A stretch of 64,000 nucleotides of DNA from Crocinitomicaceae bacterium (GTDB lineage Bacteria; Bacteroidota; Bacteroidia; Flavobacteriales_D; Crocinitomicaceae): positions 1-64,000 of the forward strand of contig JAHEMJ010000005.1 in assembly GCA_024643725.1 (NCBI GenBank). Reading direction: 5' to 3'. The notes below the pieces were generated by a model. That model was not told where the DNA came from. It made no database searches and saw only the letters and a list, made by a program, of their open reading frames with translations. The position numbers and the translations under genes were made by a program. This document shows, piece by piece, positions 38,108 to 46,839 of this stretch (positions are counted from its first letter, which is position 1; each line of letters starts with the position of its first letter).

Positions 38108-39994
38108 ATGGCAGAAAATCAATATACTGAAGACAATATACGTTCCCTCGATTGGAAGGAGCACATACGACTGAGACCCGGGATGTATATCGGGAAACTC
38201 GGTGATGGTGCTGCTGCTGACGATGGAATCTACATTCTCGTGAAAGAAGTCGTGGACAACTGTATCGATGAGTTTGTGATGGGAAATGGAAAACGCGTCG
38301 ATATAAAAATTAAAGACGGGAAAGTTTCTGTTCGTGATTATGGACGAGGAATTCCATTAGGGAAAGTTGTAGAAGTCGTTTCTAAAATGAATACCGGTGG
38401 AAAATATGACTCCAAAGCCTTTAAAAAATCGGTTGGGTTAAATGGAGTTGGAACCAAGGCTGTCAATGCGCTTTCCTCGCATTTTATGGTGTATTCGGTG
38501 CGTGAAGGTGAAAAAGTAGCAGCTGAATTCTCGAAAGGGGAATTGGTGAAAGAATATCCACTAGAGAAAACGGATGAATCGAATGGAACCTATGTAGAGT
38601 TTATTCCGGACGAAACGATCTTCAAAAAATACGCATTCAAAACGGCGTATTTGGATAAAATGATGTGGAACTATTGCTATTTGAATCGTGGATTGTCCAT
38701 GTATTACAACGGCGAAAAGTACCAGTCAAAAGATGGATTAAAAGATTTGTTGGAAAACAACATGGATGGTGATCCGCTTTACCCAATCATTCACTTGGAA
38801 GATGATGACATCGAAGTGGCATTTACGCATGGACGAACTTACGGAGAGGATTATTATTCCTTCGTCAATGGTCAACATACAACGCAAGGAGGAACGCATC
38901 AAAGTGCTTTTCGTGAGTCCGTGGCAAAAGTTATTCGCGATTTTTACAACAAAAATTACGAGGCATCGGATATTCGTCAGTCGATCGTTGCAGCCATTGC
39001 AGTGAAGGTGATTGAACCCGTTTTCGAATCGCAGACAAAAACAAAACTTGGCTCTCAAGAAATTGAGCCGGGAGGGAAGTCTATGCGGGCTTTTATCAAC
39101 GACTTCCTGAAGGATAAGTTGGATAATTACCTACACCGTAATCCGGATGTAGCAGAAACAATTGAAAAGAAAATCAAGCAGTCCGAACGCGAACGCAAAG
39201 AATTGGCTGGAATTCGCAAGATTGCTCGTGATCGCTCGAAAAAAGCGAATTTACACAATAAGAAATTGCGCGATTGTCGCACGCACTTAACGGACTTGAA
39301 GGACGAAAAACGCGAAGAGACAACCTTGTTCATCACCGAGGGAGATTCAGCGAGTGGATCCATCACAAAGTCGAGAGATGTCAACACGCAAGCGGTATTT
39401 TCCTTACGAGGTAAACCGTTGAATTGTTATGGCTTGACGAAAAAAGTCGTGTACGAAAATGAAGAATTCAATTTGATTCAAGCGGCTTTGGACATTGAAG
39501 ATGACATGGATAATTTGCGTTACAACAAAATTGTCATCGCCACCGATGCCGATGTCGACGGAATGCACATTCGCATGTTGTTGTTGACCTTCTTCCTTCA
39601 GTTTTTCCCTGATTTGGTCAAACGAAATCACGTATATGTCCTTCAGACACCATTGTTCCGTGTTCGAAATAAAAAGAAAACAATTTACTGTTATTCCGAT
39701 GAAGAACGTCGAAATGCCATCGAAGAAATTGGAAAGGGTGCGGAGATTACGCGATTCAAAGGATTGGGAGAGATTTCTCCAGATGAATTTGTGCATTTTA
39801 TTGGCGCGGACATTCGCTTGGAGCCGGTGTTGTTGACGAAGGATAATTCCATCGACTCGATTTTATCCTACTTCATGGGTAAAAACACCCAAGAACGTCA
39901 AGATTTCATCATCGATAACTTGCGTGTAGAAAAAGACGTTGCTGAGCAAGGAAAAGCGGAGCCAAATACTAACGAAATAGAAATTGCTTCTTAA
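38108..39994 (+). CDS. parE: DNA topoisomerase IV subunit B
   Basis: 628 residues. GHKL ATPase: [21 protein letters not shown] with the catalytic Glu and Asn, GRGIP and [28 protein letters not shown] and [17 protein letters not shown] with the metal-binding acids. The length and the [19 protein letters not shown] opening fit ParE rather than GyrB of Bacteroidota. With ParC it forms the A2B2 enzyme that decatenates daughter chromosomes. parC follows after two bases. Confidence 0.95.
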   Translation: MAENQYTEDNIRSLDWKEHIRLRPGMYIGKLGDGAAADDGIYILVKEVVDNCIDEFVMGNGKRVDIKIKDGKVSVRDYGRGIPLGKVVEVVSKMNTGGKYDSKAFKKSVGLNGVGTKAVNALSSHFMVYSVREGEKVAAEFSKGELVKEYPLEKTDESNGTYVEFIPDETIFKKYAFKTAYLDKMMWNYCYLNRGLSMYYNGEKYQSKDGLKDLLENNMDGDPLYPIIHLEDDDIEVAFTHGRTYGEDYYSFVNGQHTTQGGTHQSAFRESVAKVIRDFYNKNYEASDIRQSIVAAIAVKVIEPVFESQTKTKLGSQEIEPGGKSMRAFINDFLKDKLDNYLHRNPDVAETIEKKIKQSERERKELAGIRKIARDRSKKANLHNKKLRDCRTHLTDLKDEKREETTLFITEGDSASGSITKSRDVNTQAVFSLRGKPLNCYGLTKKVVYENEEFNLIQAALDIEDDMDNLRYNKIVIATDADVDGMHIRMLLLTFFLQFFPDLVKRNHVYVLQTPLFRVRNKKKTIYCYSDEERRNAIEEIGKGAEITRFKGLGEISPDEFVHFIGADIRLEPVLLTKDNSIDSILSYFMGKNTQERQDFIIDNLRVEKDVAEQGKAEPNTNEIEIAS

Positions 39995-39996
39995 TC

Positions 39997-42696
39997 ATGG
40001 CAGAAGACGAAATAGAAGATGTGAATCAATCCTTGGGGGATGAACATAATCCATTTGAAAACAAACAGGTGGATGAGAAAATTATTCCCGTTGGTGGACT
40101 TTACCAGAATTGGTTCTTGGATTATGCGAGTTATGTAATCTTAGAGCGCGCCGTTCCTGCATTAAACGACGGACTGAAACCAGTTCAACGACGCATATTA
40201 CATTCCATGCGTGAGTTGGAGGATGGACGTTACAACAAGGTCGCCAACATCATTGGTAACACCATGAAATATCACCCGCACGGGGATGCTTCCATTGGGG
40301 ATGCGTTGGTGCAACTCGGACAAAAAGAATTATTGATCGATTGTCAAGGAAACTGGGGGAATACATTAACGGGTGATGGTGCGGCCGCTCCTCGTTACAT
40401 TGAGGCGCGTTTGTCCAAATTTGCCTTGCATGTTGCCTTTAATCCAAAAACGACAAATTGGTTATTGAGTTACGATGGACGTAACAAAGAACCGGAGCAA
40501 CTACCGATGAAATTCCCACTGTTGTTAGCACAAGGAGCAGAAGGAATTGCGGTGGGAATGGCGTGTAAGTTCTTGCCTCACAATTTTATTGAGTTAATTG
40601 ATCAGTCCATCAACCATTTACGTGGAAAAAAAGTGGAACTTCTTCCTGATTTCCCAAATGGTGGAATGGCGGATTTTACGGGATACAATGATGGATTACG
40701 TGGTGGACGCGTGCGTGTTCGTGCGAAAATCAAAAAGGTGGATAATAAAACCTTGACCATTCATGAAATTCCTTTTGGTACGACCACTGGATCTTTGATT
40801 GAGTCCGTGATTAAGGCGAACGATAAAGGAAAAATAAAGATTAAGAAAATCGAGGATAATACTTCGTCTGAAGCAGAAATCATCGTGCATTTGTTTCCAG
40901 GAGTTTCTCCCGATAAAACAATTGATGCCTTGTATGCCTTTACCGACTGTGAAGTATCGATGGCGCCAAACTCTTCGATCATCGATGGCGATAAACCTCG
41001 CTTTTTAGGTGTTTCGGAAATCCTGAAAATCAATACGGACAACACCGTTCGTTTGCTAAGATTGGAGCTAGAGATTCGCTTGGATGAATTAGAACGTCAG
41101 TGGCATTTTTCAACGTTGGAGAAATTGTTCATCAACAATGAGATGTACATCGACTTTAAGCATTATAGCGATCGTGAATCCTTGTATGAATATTTGTACA
41201 AACGCTTTGAGCCGTTTAAAAAACAGTTGATTCGTGCGATTGAAGATGACGATTTACAACGCTTGACGCAAATTCCAATGATTCGAATTACACGCTTCGA
41301 TTCCACAAAAGCGGACGATGCCTTATTGAAAATCGAAGAAGAAATAAAAGTAGTGAAGGGTCATTTGGATAATCTAGTGGAATACGCCATCGATTATTTC
41401 AAGGACTTGAAAAAACGCTTCGGTGCTGGAAAAGAGCGTAAAACTGAGATAAAAGTGTTCGATAACATTAGTGCGACGAAAGTGATCATCGCGAATCGTA
41501 AATTGTATGTCGATTACGAAGAAGGATTTATCGGTTATGGATTGAAGAAAAACGAACCCATTGGTGATTGCTCCGAAATAGATGACATCATTTGTTTCTT
41601 TGCATCCGGTAAAATGATGGTGACGAAAGTAGCGGATAAAAAATTCGTTGGGAAAGACTTGATTTTTGCGAGTGTTTGGAAAAAAGGAGATACACGGACC
41701 ATCTACCACTTGTTCTACCAAGATGGCATTGGCGGTGCTACCATGATGAAACGTTTTTACGTGAATTCCATCACGCGTGATACCGAATATGACTTAACGA
41801 AAGGAGCGAAAGGATCTAAAATGTTGTATTTCTCCGTCCATCCAAATGGCGAACGTGAGGTGGTAACTGTCTTGCTGCGTCCACGACCACATTTGAAACG
41901 CTTGCGTTTCGACGTGGATTTAGGAGAATTACTCATTAAAGGAAGAAATTCTGCAGGAAATCGCGTAACGAAAGAAATCATTCAGAAAATCGTTCAAAAA
42001 GAAGTCGGAGGATCTACCTTGGCGGCACGTAAAATTTGGTACGATGCCATTGTTGGTCGCTTGAACGATGAAGGTCGCGGGAAGTTCCTCGGTTCATTTA
42101 AAGGTGATGATCGCATCTTGACCTTGTATCGCAACGGAGAATACCGATTGAGTTCCTTCGATTTGGCAACGCACTTCGACGAGGACATGGTTCACATTGA
42201 AAAATGGATCCAAGATCGTCCAATTTCTACCGTGTATTACGATGCAGAAAAGGAAATGCATTACGTCAAACGTTTCGTATGCGAAGTGTTGGTGGATAAG
42301 CGTGTGTCGTTTATCAGTGAATCTGCTGGATCTTACATGGACATCGTTTCAACGGCATATCGTCCGGAAGCAAAAATTGTCTACAATAAGTTACTGAAGG
42401 AAACCAAGAACTTACCAGATAATGTCGTGAATTTGGCTGATTTGATTGATGTGAAAGGCATGAAAGCACAAGGGAATCAAATGACGAAACTCAAGGTGAA
42501 GGAAATTGTCTTGACGCATCCAATTGATGAGAGTCCAGAGCCATGGCCGGATCAAAAAACGAATACCGAGACAGGAGAAGGCGCGGATGTGGATATCTTG
42601 GAAGAAGAGGATGAAGCAGGTCCGACGCCATCTATGGAATGGGATTTAACCAAAAAAGAAGAAGAGGACAACGAAGATCAGATCAAGTTGTTTTAG
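39997..42696 (+). CDS. parC: DNA topoisomerase IV subunit A
   Basis: 899 residues. DYASYVILERAVPALNDGLKPVQRRIL opens the breakage-reunion domain, and the DNA-linking Tyr134 is in AAPRYIEARLS. The quinolone-determining loop reads HPHGDASIGDALV: Ala98 lies at the E. coli ParC Ser80 position and Asp102 at Glu84. The beta-pinwheel domain is followed by a very acidic, Glu/Asp-rich tail of about 50 residues. Co-transcribed with parE. Confidence 0.95.
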   Translation: MAEDEIEDVNQSLGDEHNPFENKQVDEKIIPVGGLYQNWFLDYASYVILERAVPALNDGLKPVQRRILHSMRELEDGRYNKVANIIGNTMKYHPHGDASIGDALVQLGQKELLIDCQGNWGNTLTGDGAAAPRYIEARLSKFALHVAFNPKTTNWLLSYDGRNKEPEQLPMKFPLLLAQGAEGIAVGMACKFLPHNFIELIDQSINHLRGKKVELLPDFPNGGMADFTGYNDGLRGGRVRVRAKIKKVDNKTLTIHEIPFGTTTGSLIESVIKANDKGKIKIKKIEDNTSSEAEIIVHLFPGVSPDKTIDALYAFTDCEVSMAPNSSIIDGDKPRFLGVSEILKINTDNTVRLLRLELEIRLDELERQWHFSTLEKLFINNEMYIDFKHYSDRESLYEYLYKRFEPFKKQLIRAIEDDDLQRLTQIPMIRITRFDSTKADDALLKIEEEIKVVKGHLDNLVEYAIDYFKDLKKRFGAGKERKTEIKVFDNISATKVIIANRKLYVDYEEGFIGYGLKKNEPIGDCSEIDDIICFFASGKMMVTKVADKKFVGKDLIFASVWKKGDTRTIYHLFYQDGIGGATMMKRFYVNSITRDTEYDLTKGAKGSKMLYFSVHPNGEREVVTVLLRPRPHLKRLRFDVDLGELLIKGRNSAGNRVTKEIIQKIVQKEVGGSTLAARKIWYDAIVGRLNDEGRGKFLGSFKGDDRILTLYRNGEYRLSSFDLATHFDEDMVHIEKWIQDRPISTVYYDAEKEMHYVKRFVCEVLVDKRVSFISESAGSYMDIVSTAYRPEAKIVYNKLLKETKNLPDNVVNLADLIDVKGMKAQGNQMTKLKVKEIVLTHPIDESPEPWPDQKTNTETGEGADVDILEEEDEAGPTPSMEWDLTKKEEEDNEDQIKLF

Positions 42697-42734
42697 GTTG
42701 AATCTTTGTCAACAGGTTATTTGAAACTAGGTGC

Positions 42735-43007
42735 ATGAGTACAACTAAAAAATGGAGCGTACGTTCGTTCATTAATCCATTGATTTTAGGATTCAGTTCT
42801 ATTTTCGAACGTCATTTATCTATTGAACTCTTATTGCTTTTTCTTTTGGTCTCTTTAGGATTATTGTTTCTAGAAGTCACTTTTTTTATTCGCGAAAACA
42901 CAAGGGCAGCTTCCAAGTATTTTGTGCTTATGTTAAATCTTTTGTGTTGGTTAGCAATGTGTTGGATCTTTATTTTTCATATAATGATTGCGACCCAAGC
43001 ACGCTGA
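42735..43007 (+). CDS. small two-helix membrane protein, unknown
   Basis: 90 residues. It has two clear membrane helices (about 28-50 and 64-87) joined by a short basic loop (RENTRAASKY), with a positively charged N-terminus. Not recognised. It lies 38 bases after parC and may be read through from it. It opens a patch richer in A+T than the topoisomerase genes. Confidence 0.55.
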   Translation: MSTTKKWSVRSFINPLILGFSSIFERHLSIELLLLFLLVSLGLLFLEVTFFIRENTRAASKYFVLMLNLLCWLAMCWIFIFHIMIATQAR

Positions 43008-43095
43008 TTTATGGGAGTATAAAGATCAAGTCAAAGTTGAAATGTCCAACAATATGCAATCAATAAGAGTAAGGCATCAAACCTAAGTAGGAAAA

Positions 43096-43260
43096 ATGAA
43101 AAATGGATTTATATATTTGGTGACTTCATCCTTCCTGTTGTTGGTTTTGATGAGCGTTGTTGGTTGTCATTCCAGCAGTAGTAAAAATGAGGGAGAGCCA
43201 CTGAAAAGAACGGATCATCATCGTGATTCGATTAAGCAAAACTTACTGAATAATATCTGA
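43096..43260 (+). CDS. small lipoprotein, unknown
   Basis: 54 residues from the ATG at 43096. A basic start (MKNGF) and hydrophobic core lead to the lipobox SVVGC (Cys24), then a Ser-rich spacer and a short charged tail (KRTDHHRDSIKQN). The stop codon overlaps the next ATG by one base (TGATG), which supports real translation. Not recognised; it may be a small outer-membrane anchor or lysis/immunity-type peptide, which is speculation. Confidence 0.65.
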   Translation: MKNGFIYLVTSSFLLLVLMSVVGCHSSSSKNEGEPLKRTDHHRDSIKQNLLNNI

Positions 43261-43898
43261 TGAAAATTGCATTAATTAGTTCCTTCATTTTGTTTAGGTC
43301 ACTTATCTTTTCACAAGATAATTTAGCAACGCAAATTACTGTAGTGAAAGATACGATGATTACAGATGCGTATGGATTAACCTGGAATTGCATGTTGTTT
43401 AGCGATCAATCTTTCAAAGTTTCATTTTTTGGATTAAAGCATGATAACATTTTGGTAAGAAATTTTTATTCTGATAAAACGGGTGCTTTTTTCTTGAAAA
43501 AAGTTCTTTGTCTACGTATGAAAATTAAGGAAAATGAACAAGAAGTCAATACTCAAATAAGTTCAAATTATTTACATTCTTCACATACCGAGTCTTACCA
43601 ACTTTATGAAAGTTCTTCACCAAAAAACAACAAACTGACGTTGAGCAATTATTGCTATTTGATTCATTTCTTTTCTCCATATATCAAGAATGATGTCTTT
43701 TTTAAAAGCGAAAATGGTTTGCAACTAGGTTTTGGAGTCGAATATGAACTTGACGAATCAAAATTATGCTCTGTTCAATTAAGATTTAATAAGCTTCCAA
43801 CTTATCAAATGGTCTTAGAAAGCAATTATTCACTTGATGAATTAGATTTCTATCTCTATTTTTCTTTTTGGAATCAAAAAGTTGAAAAGGAAAATTGA
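43260..43898 (+). CDS. secreted protein of unknown function
   Basis: 212 residues. Signal peptide IALISSFILFRSLIFS, cleaved before Q. The mature part is beta-rich with many Ser, Tyr and Asn and no recognised motif. A+T content and codon use are higher in A/T than in the housekeeping neighbours. The start is coupled to the small lipoprotein gene, so the two probably act together at the envelope. Absent homology, the function stays open. Confidence 0.65.
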   Translation: MKIALISSFILFRSLIFSQDNLATQITVVKDTMITDAYGLTWNCMLFSDQSFKVSFFGLKHDNILVRNFYSDKTGAFFLKKVLCLRMKIKENEQEVNTQISSNYLHSSHTESYQLYESSSPKNNKLTLSNYCYLIHFFSPYIKNDVFFKSENGLQLGFGVEYELDESKLCSVQLRFNKLPTYQMVLESNYSLDELDFYLYFSFWNQKVEKEN

Positions 43899-43959
43899 AG
43901 TAAACGGACTCGCTGTATTTGCTGACTTTAGTTTCTTCTGAACAAAAAACCGCCGTGCT

Positions 43960-44016
43960 GGATTTTAATCCTGCCGTTCCCCCAGCGCCGCAGACTATTT
44001 ATTTTCGTATTTTTGA
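43960..44016 (+). repeat. copy A of a 57-nt intergenic element carrying a -7 promoter box
   Basis: GGATTTTAATCC, then 22 unrelated bases, then ACTATTTATTTTCGTATTTTTGA. The last part contains TATTTTTG (44008-44015), a match to the -7 consensus. Copy B at 44608 has the same two blocks with the same 22-base spacing. In this copy the spacer and left flank are unusually GC-rich (CCGCCGTGCTGG and CCCCCAGCGCCGCAG), able to pair imperfectly around the short GGATT/AATCC hairpin. Confidence 0.6.
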
Positions 44017-44122
44017 TCAAGGTTGAATCCTTTAGAACAGCACATCACATGAGCATGAAAAATCAGTGCCGCAACGTTTTTTAAGTCTGTCTACCATCAG
44101 ATTTTCTACATAAAAAATCAAT

Positions 44123-44569
44123 ATGAAAAAAAATGAATTAGAAAGAATCTTGACTATTTTACTGGTTCCAATTGGGTTCAAGAAAAAAGCTTCTTCTTGG
44201 AAGATGGTTGGGGAAGAAATTACTAAAATGGTGTTTCTCCAAAAGTCAAGGTATGGCAATTTTTTTTCCGTCAATTACGGTTACAACCTTCATTCGCTTC
44301 CGTTAGACGGTTTGAAAACACATGTTTTCTTTGGCCTAGGCGCTGAAAATCCTATTGAAAATGAAAGAATAAAAGAGTTGTTAAATCTCGAAAATACGCT
44401 TCCTGATTTAGAGAGGTCGAAAGGTTTAACAGAACAATTAGCCGAGAATTTAGTGAAAAAGATGAATCGTATTTGTTACGAAGGAGATTTATTAGAGGAG
44501 TTAAAAAGACAAGAAAATTTAAACCTGATACCGTTACTTGTTAAACAACATTTTAAGTTAGCAGATTAA
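44123..44569 (+). CDS. DUF4304 protein
   Basis: 148 residues. The N-terminal half has the DUF4304 pattern: LLVPIGFKKKASSWKMVGEEITKMVFLQKSRYGNFFSVNYG, i.e. a GFKK motif, an expected Trp, and a VxLQKS strand followed by an N-Y-G strand. The C-terminal half is helical. DUF4304 members are small cytosolic proteins often found alone or among toxin-immunity genes; function is not established. A 107-base leader separates it from the element at 43960, which could be its promoter. Confidence 0.72.
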   Translation: MKKNELERILTILLVPIGFKKKASSWKMVGEEITKMVFLQKSRYGNFFSVNYGYNLHSLPLDGLKTHVFFGLGAENPIENERIKELLNLENTLPDLERSKGLTEQLAENLVKKMNRICYEGDLLEELKRQENLNLIPLLVKQHFKLAD

Positions 44570-44607
44570 ATTCTTGATCATTTTGGCTTAAACGATTTAG
44601 TACTGAT

Positions 44608-44664
44608 GGATGCTTAATCCTACGAATTTCGCCATCGTTGGAACTATTATTTTCGTATTTTTGA
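44608..44664 (+). repeat. copy B of the 57-nt intergenic element carrying a -7 promoter box
   Basis: GGATGCTTAATCC, 22 bases, then ACTATTATTTTCGTATTTTTGA, with the -7 box TATTTTTG at 44656-44663. The spacer sequence differs from copy A while its length is identical. The next gene begins 85 bases downstream. Confidence 0.6.
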
Positions 44665-44749
44665 ATAGGAACAGTCTATTGGTCTCAGAAGAAAACCTCT
44701 TTACATCTAGACTACTTTACCAATAGTGAATACATCGTAATTTGCGAAA

Positions 44750-45223
44750 ATGAATACACAAATCAAGCTGCCAATTGTCGAAAGAAAATCCAACGGATTG
44801 CATCGATTCTTTCTTGGACTTATCCTTTGCGGGTTCATCTTGATGGTGTTGAATTTCAGTATTTGGAATATTACCGCGTTAAAGGTCCTGTCACTTGTAT
44901 TCATTTTATTTGGTGGTCTGGTGATGCAATTCTTTGAGTTTGATGAGGAAACAGGACTATTAATCCTCACAGAAGAATCCATTCACATCAATAACAACGA
45001 GCCTATTCCCATCGGTGAAACATCGAATTTAGCGTTGAGCATAAATGGTTACGAAGGCCGAAGAGGATTGGATAATTTCAAGAATATCTTTCCGGACGAC
45101 GGTAAATCGAATTTCATCCAATTCGAATGGAACCAGTCAACAGTGAAGTTGAGGTTTTTCGTTTCGGATAAAAATTATCGACCTTTGACTGAATTGAATA
45201 AAAAATGGAAGCAAAGTATCTGA
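44750..45223 (+). CDS. small membrane protein with soluble C-terminal domain, unknown
   Basis: 157 residues. Two adjacent membrane helices (about 20-40 and 43-62) are followed by an ~95-residue soluble part with a TGLLILTEESIHINN strand and ending TELNKKWKQSI. This resembles the bPH2-like layout (two helices and a small beta domain), but I cannot confirm that by eye. It stands alone behind copy B of the repeated element. Confidence 0.6.
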   Translation: MNTQIKLPIVERKSNGLHRFFLGLILCGFILMVLNFSIWNITALKVLSLVFILFGGLVMQFFEFDEETGLLILTEESIHINNNEPIPIGETSNLALSINGYEGRRGLDNFKNIFPDDGKSNFIQFEWNQSTVKLRFFVSDKNYRPLTELNKKWKQSI

Positions 45224-45451
45224 CCATGAATTTGTCATCCTCCGGTTTGTGTTGAAGCCAGTATGATATAAATCAAGTCCTCCAACTTTTTCGCATTTCC
45301 CATTTTCAGTTTAGCCATCCTTTTTAGAAAGGACATAGGTTCTTGAGGTAAAATTATTGGAGTAACGAGCGATGAATCTGCAAATTAAATTAGATTCTTT
45401 CTATATTGCCGTTGAAAGTTTCCACACCTTTTTTTTAGCTATTATTTTCGT

Positions 45452-45459
45452 TAAATTTG
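45452..45459 (+). promoter_or_regulatory. -7 promoter box for the polytopic membrane protein operon
   Basis: TAAATTTG, 19 bases before the ATG at 45479. The bases before it, GCTATTATTTTCGT, match the right-hand block of the 57-nt element (ACTATTATTTTCGT), but the left-hand GGAT..AATCC block is missing. The remainder of the 255-base gap (45224-45478) shows no gene or RNA that I can support. Confidence 0.5.
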
Positions 45460-45478
45460 TTAGATAAAATGAACCAAC

Positions 45479-46816
45479 ATGAATGCATTAAGAGAAGACA
45501 AAATCAATTACGCCAACATTGGATTAATGCTCATTACAGCTGTACTTGCATACTTTTATCCATTTGAAACATTTTTATTGGCCTACGCTTACCTAGGACC
45601 CCTACATTATTTAACAGAAATCAGTTGGTTGCACGACCGTAACTATTACTCAAAAGGAAAATACGATTTCGTGGTTTTGCTGTTGGTGGGAATCCTTTTG
45701 TCCTATGCCGCATTCGCCAAGGATTTCGGTGTCAGTGTAGAAGTGTATGATTACTTCGTGAAGATGAACCTTTTTGACAAATTGTTGGTCTTTGCCTTGT
45801 TTAGTGCCGTGTTGTTTGCCTTGGTCAAAAACCTTTTCGTGAAAATTGTTGCCATTTTATTCTTGTACGTGTTTGTTTCTGGATGGTTGAGTCCAGATAA
45901 TGCTACCGCTAATTCAGAGAGTACGACAGTTTTTGCGTTAACATCCCTCGTTCCGACCTTGATTCACGTGTATTTATTCACCGGACTTTTCATGCTGTTC
46001 GGTTCCTTGAAAACAAGAAGCGTTTCCGGAATGTGGCAGATGGTTGGATTCGTGGTGGTCCCGTTGGTATTGGTTTTTGCTTTGCCGGTCGATCCTCAGG
46101 CTAAGGTTTCTGAATTTGGTAAAAATGCGCACTATGCGAAAGGTGATGGATTCTACGCAACAAATATCAGCATCATGGATCATTTTAATTTGATTGAAGA
46201 TCCAGTTTATACAAATTCAGACTTCATTGCGTTCGTGAAGAAAAAGGACTTTAAACAAGCCAACGCGCAGTATAATTTCATTACAAAGGAGAATTTAAAC
46301 CATTTGGTGGATAGTTTGTCTAAGATTCCGAATAAGGCATATTTATTAAAAAAACAACCATTAAATGCAAATTTCCAAGTGAATAATATCCTCTTGTTGT
46401 TTACGAAAGAAGGCATGTTGGATGAATACCAAATGAAACCGATTCCGGCGAAGTTGTTTACTGGATTTTCGTTGGAGAAATATGCAAGCATCGTTTATCA
46501 TTCCACTATTGGAATCATGTTAATGCGCTTTATTGCTTTCGCCTATTTATATCACTATTTGAATTGGTTTAGTAAAACAGAAATTATCCGTTGGCACCAA
46601 GTCCCTAAATTGCGTTTTGCAGCGGTGATTTTACTTTGGGTCGTTGCTAGTGTATTCTATGCATATGATTATTCTTTGGGATTGAGTTTGTTGTTCTTCT
46701 TGTCCTTCTCTCACGTGCTACTGGAATTCCCGCTAAACATCATTTCCATTGTCGGAATTGGGAAAGAATCCGTGTCAATCATGAAGAATGGATTTAAAGC
46801 GACATCCACCAATTAA
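45479..46816 (+). CDS. polytopic membrane protein, unknown
   Basis: 445 residues. There are about five or six helices in the first 210 residues, a soluble loop of ~120 residues (about 215-335), then three or four helices at the end. The second helix ends in the striking LGPLHYLTEISWLHDRNYY, and the last one contains FFLSFSHVLLEFPLN; His and acidic residues inside helices could bind a metal or carotenoid-like substrate. I do not recognise the family. It is followed closely by the DUF2891 gene, suggesting one transcript. Confidence 0.7.
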   Translation: MNALREDKINYANIGLMLITAVLAYFYPFETFLLAYAYLGPLHYLTEISWLHDRNYYSKGKYDFVVLLLVGILLSYAAFAKDFGVSVEVYDYFVKMNLFDKLLVFALFSAVLFALVKNLFVKIVAILFLYVFVSGWLSPDNATANSESTTVFALTSLVPTLIHVYLFTGLFMLFGSLKTRSVSGMWQMVGFVVVPLVLVFALPVDPQAKVSEFGKNAHYAKGDGFYATNISIMDHFNLIEDPVYTNSDFIAFVKKKDFKQANAQYNFITKENLNHLVDSLSKIPNKAYLLKKQPLNANFQVNNILLLFTKEGMLDEYQMKPIPAKLFTGFSLEKYASIVYHSTIGIMLMRFIAFAYLYHYLNWFSKTEIIRWHQVPKLRFAAVILLWVVASVFYAYDYSLGLSLLFFLSFSHVLLEFPLNIISIVGIGKESVSIMKNGFKATSTN

Positions 46817-46839
46817 ACTGCCACTTGAAACAAAAACCT

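Noticed and set aside
43950-44000. Integron attC site
   Set aside because: The GC-rich imperfect inverted repeat lacks recognisable GTTRRRY core sites, and there is no integrase.
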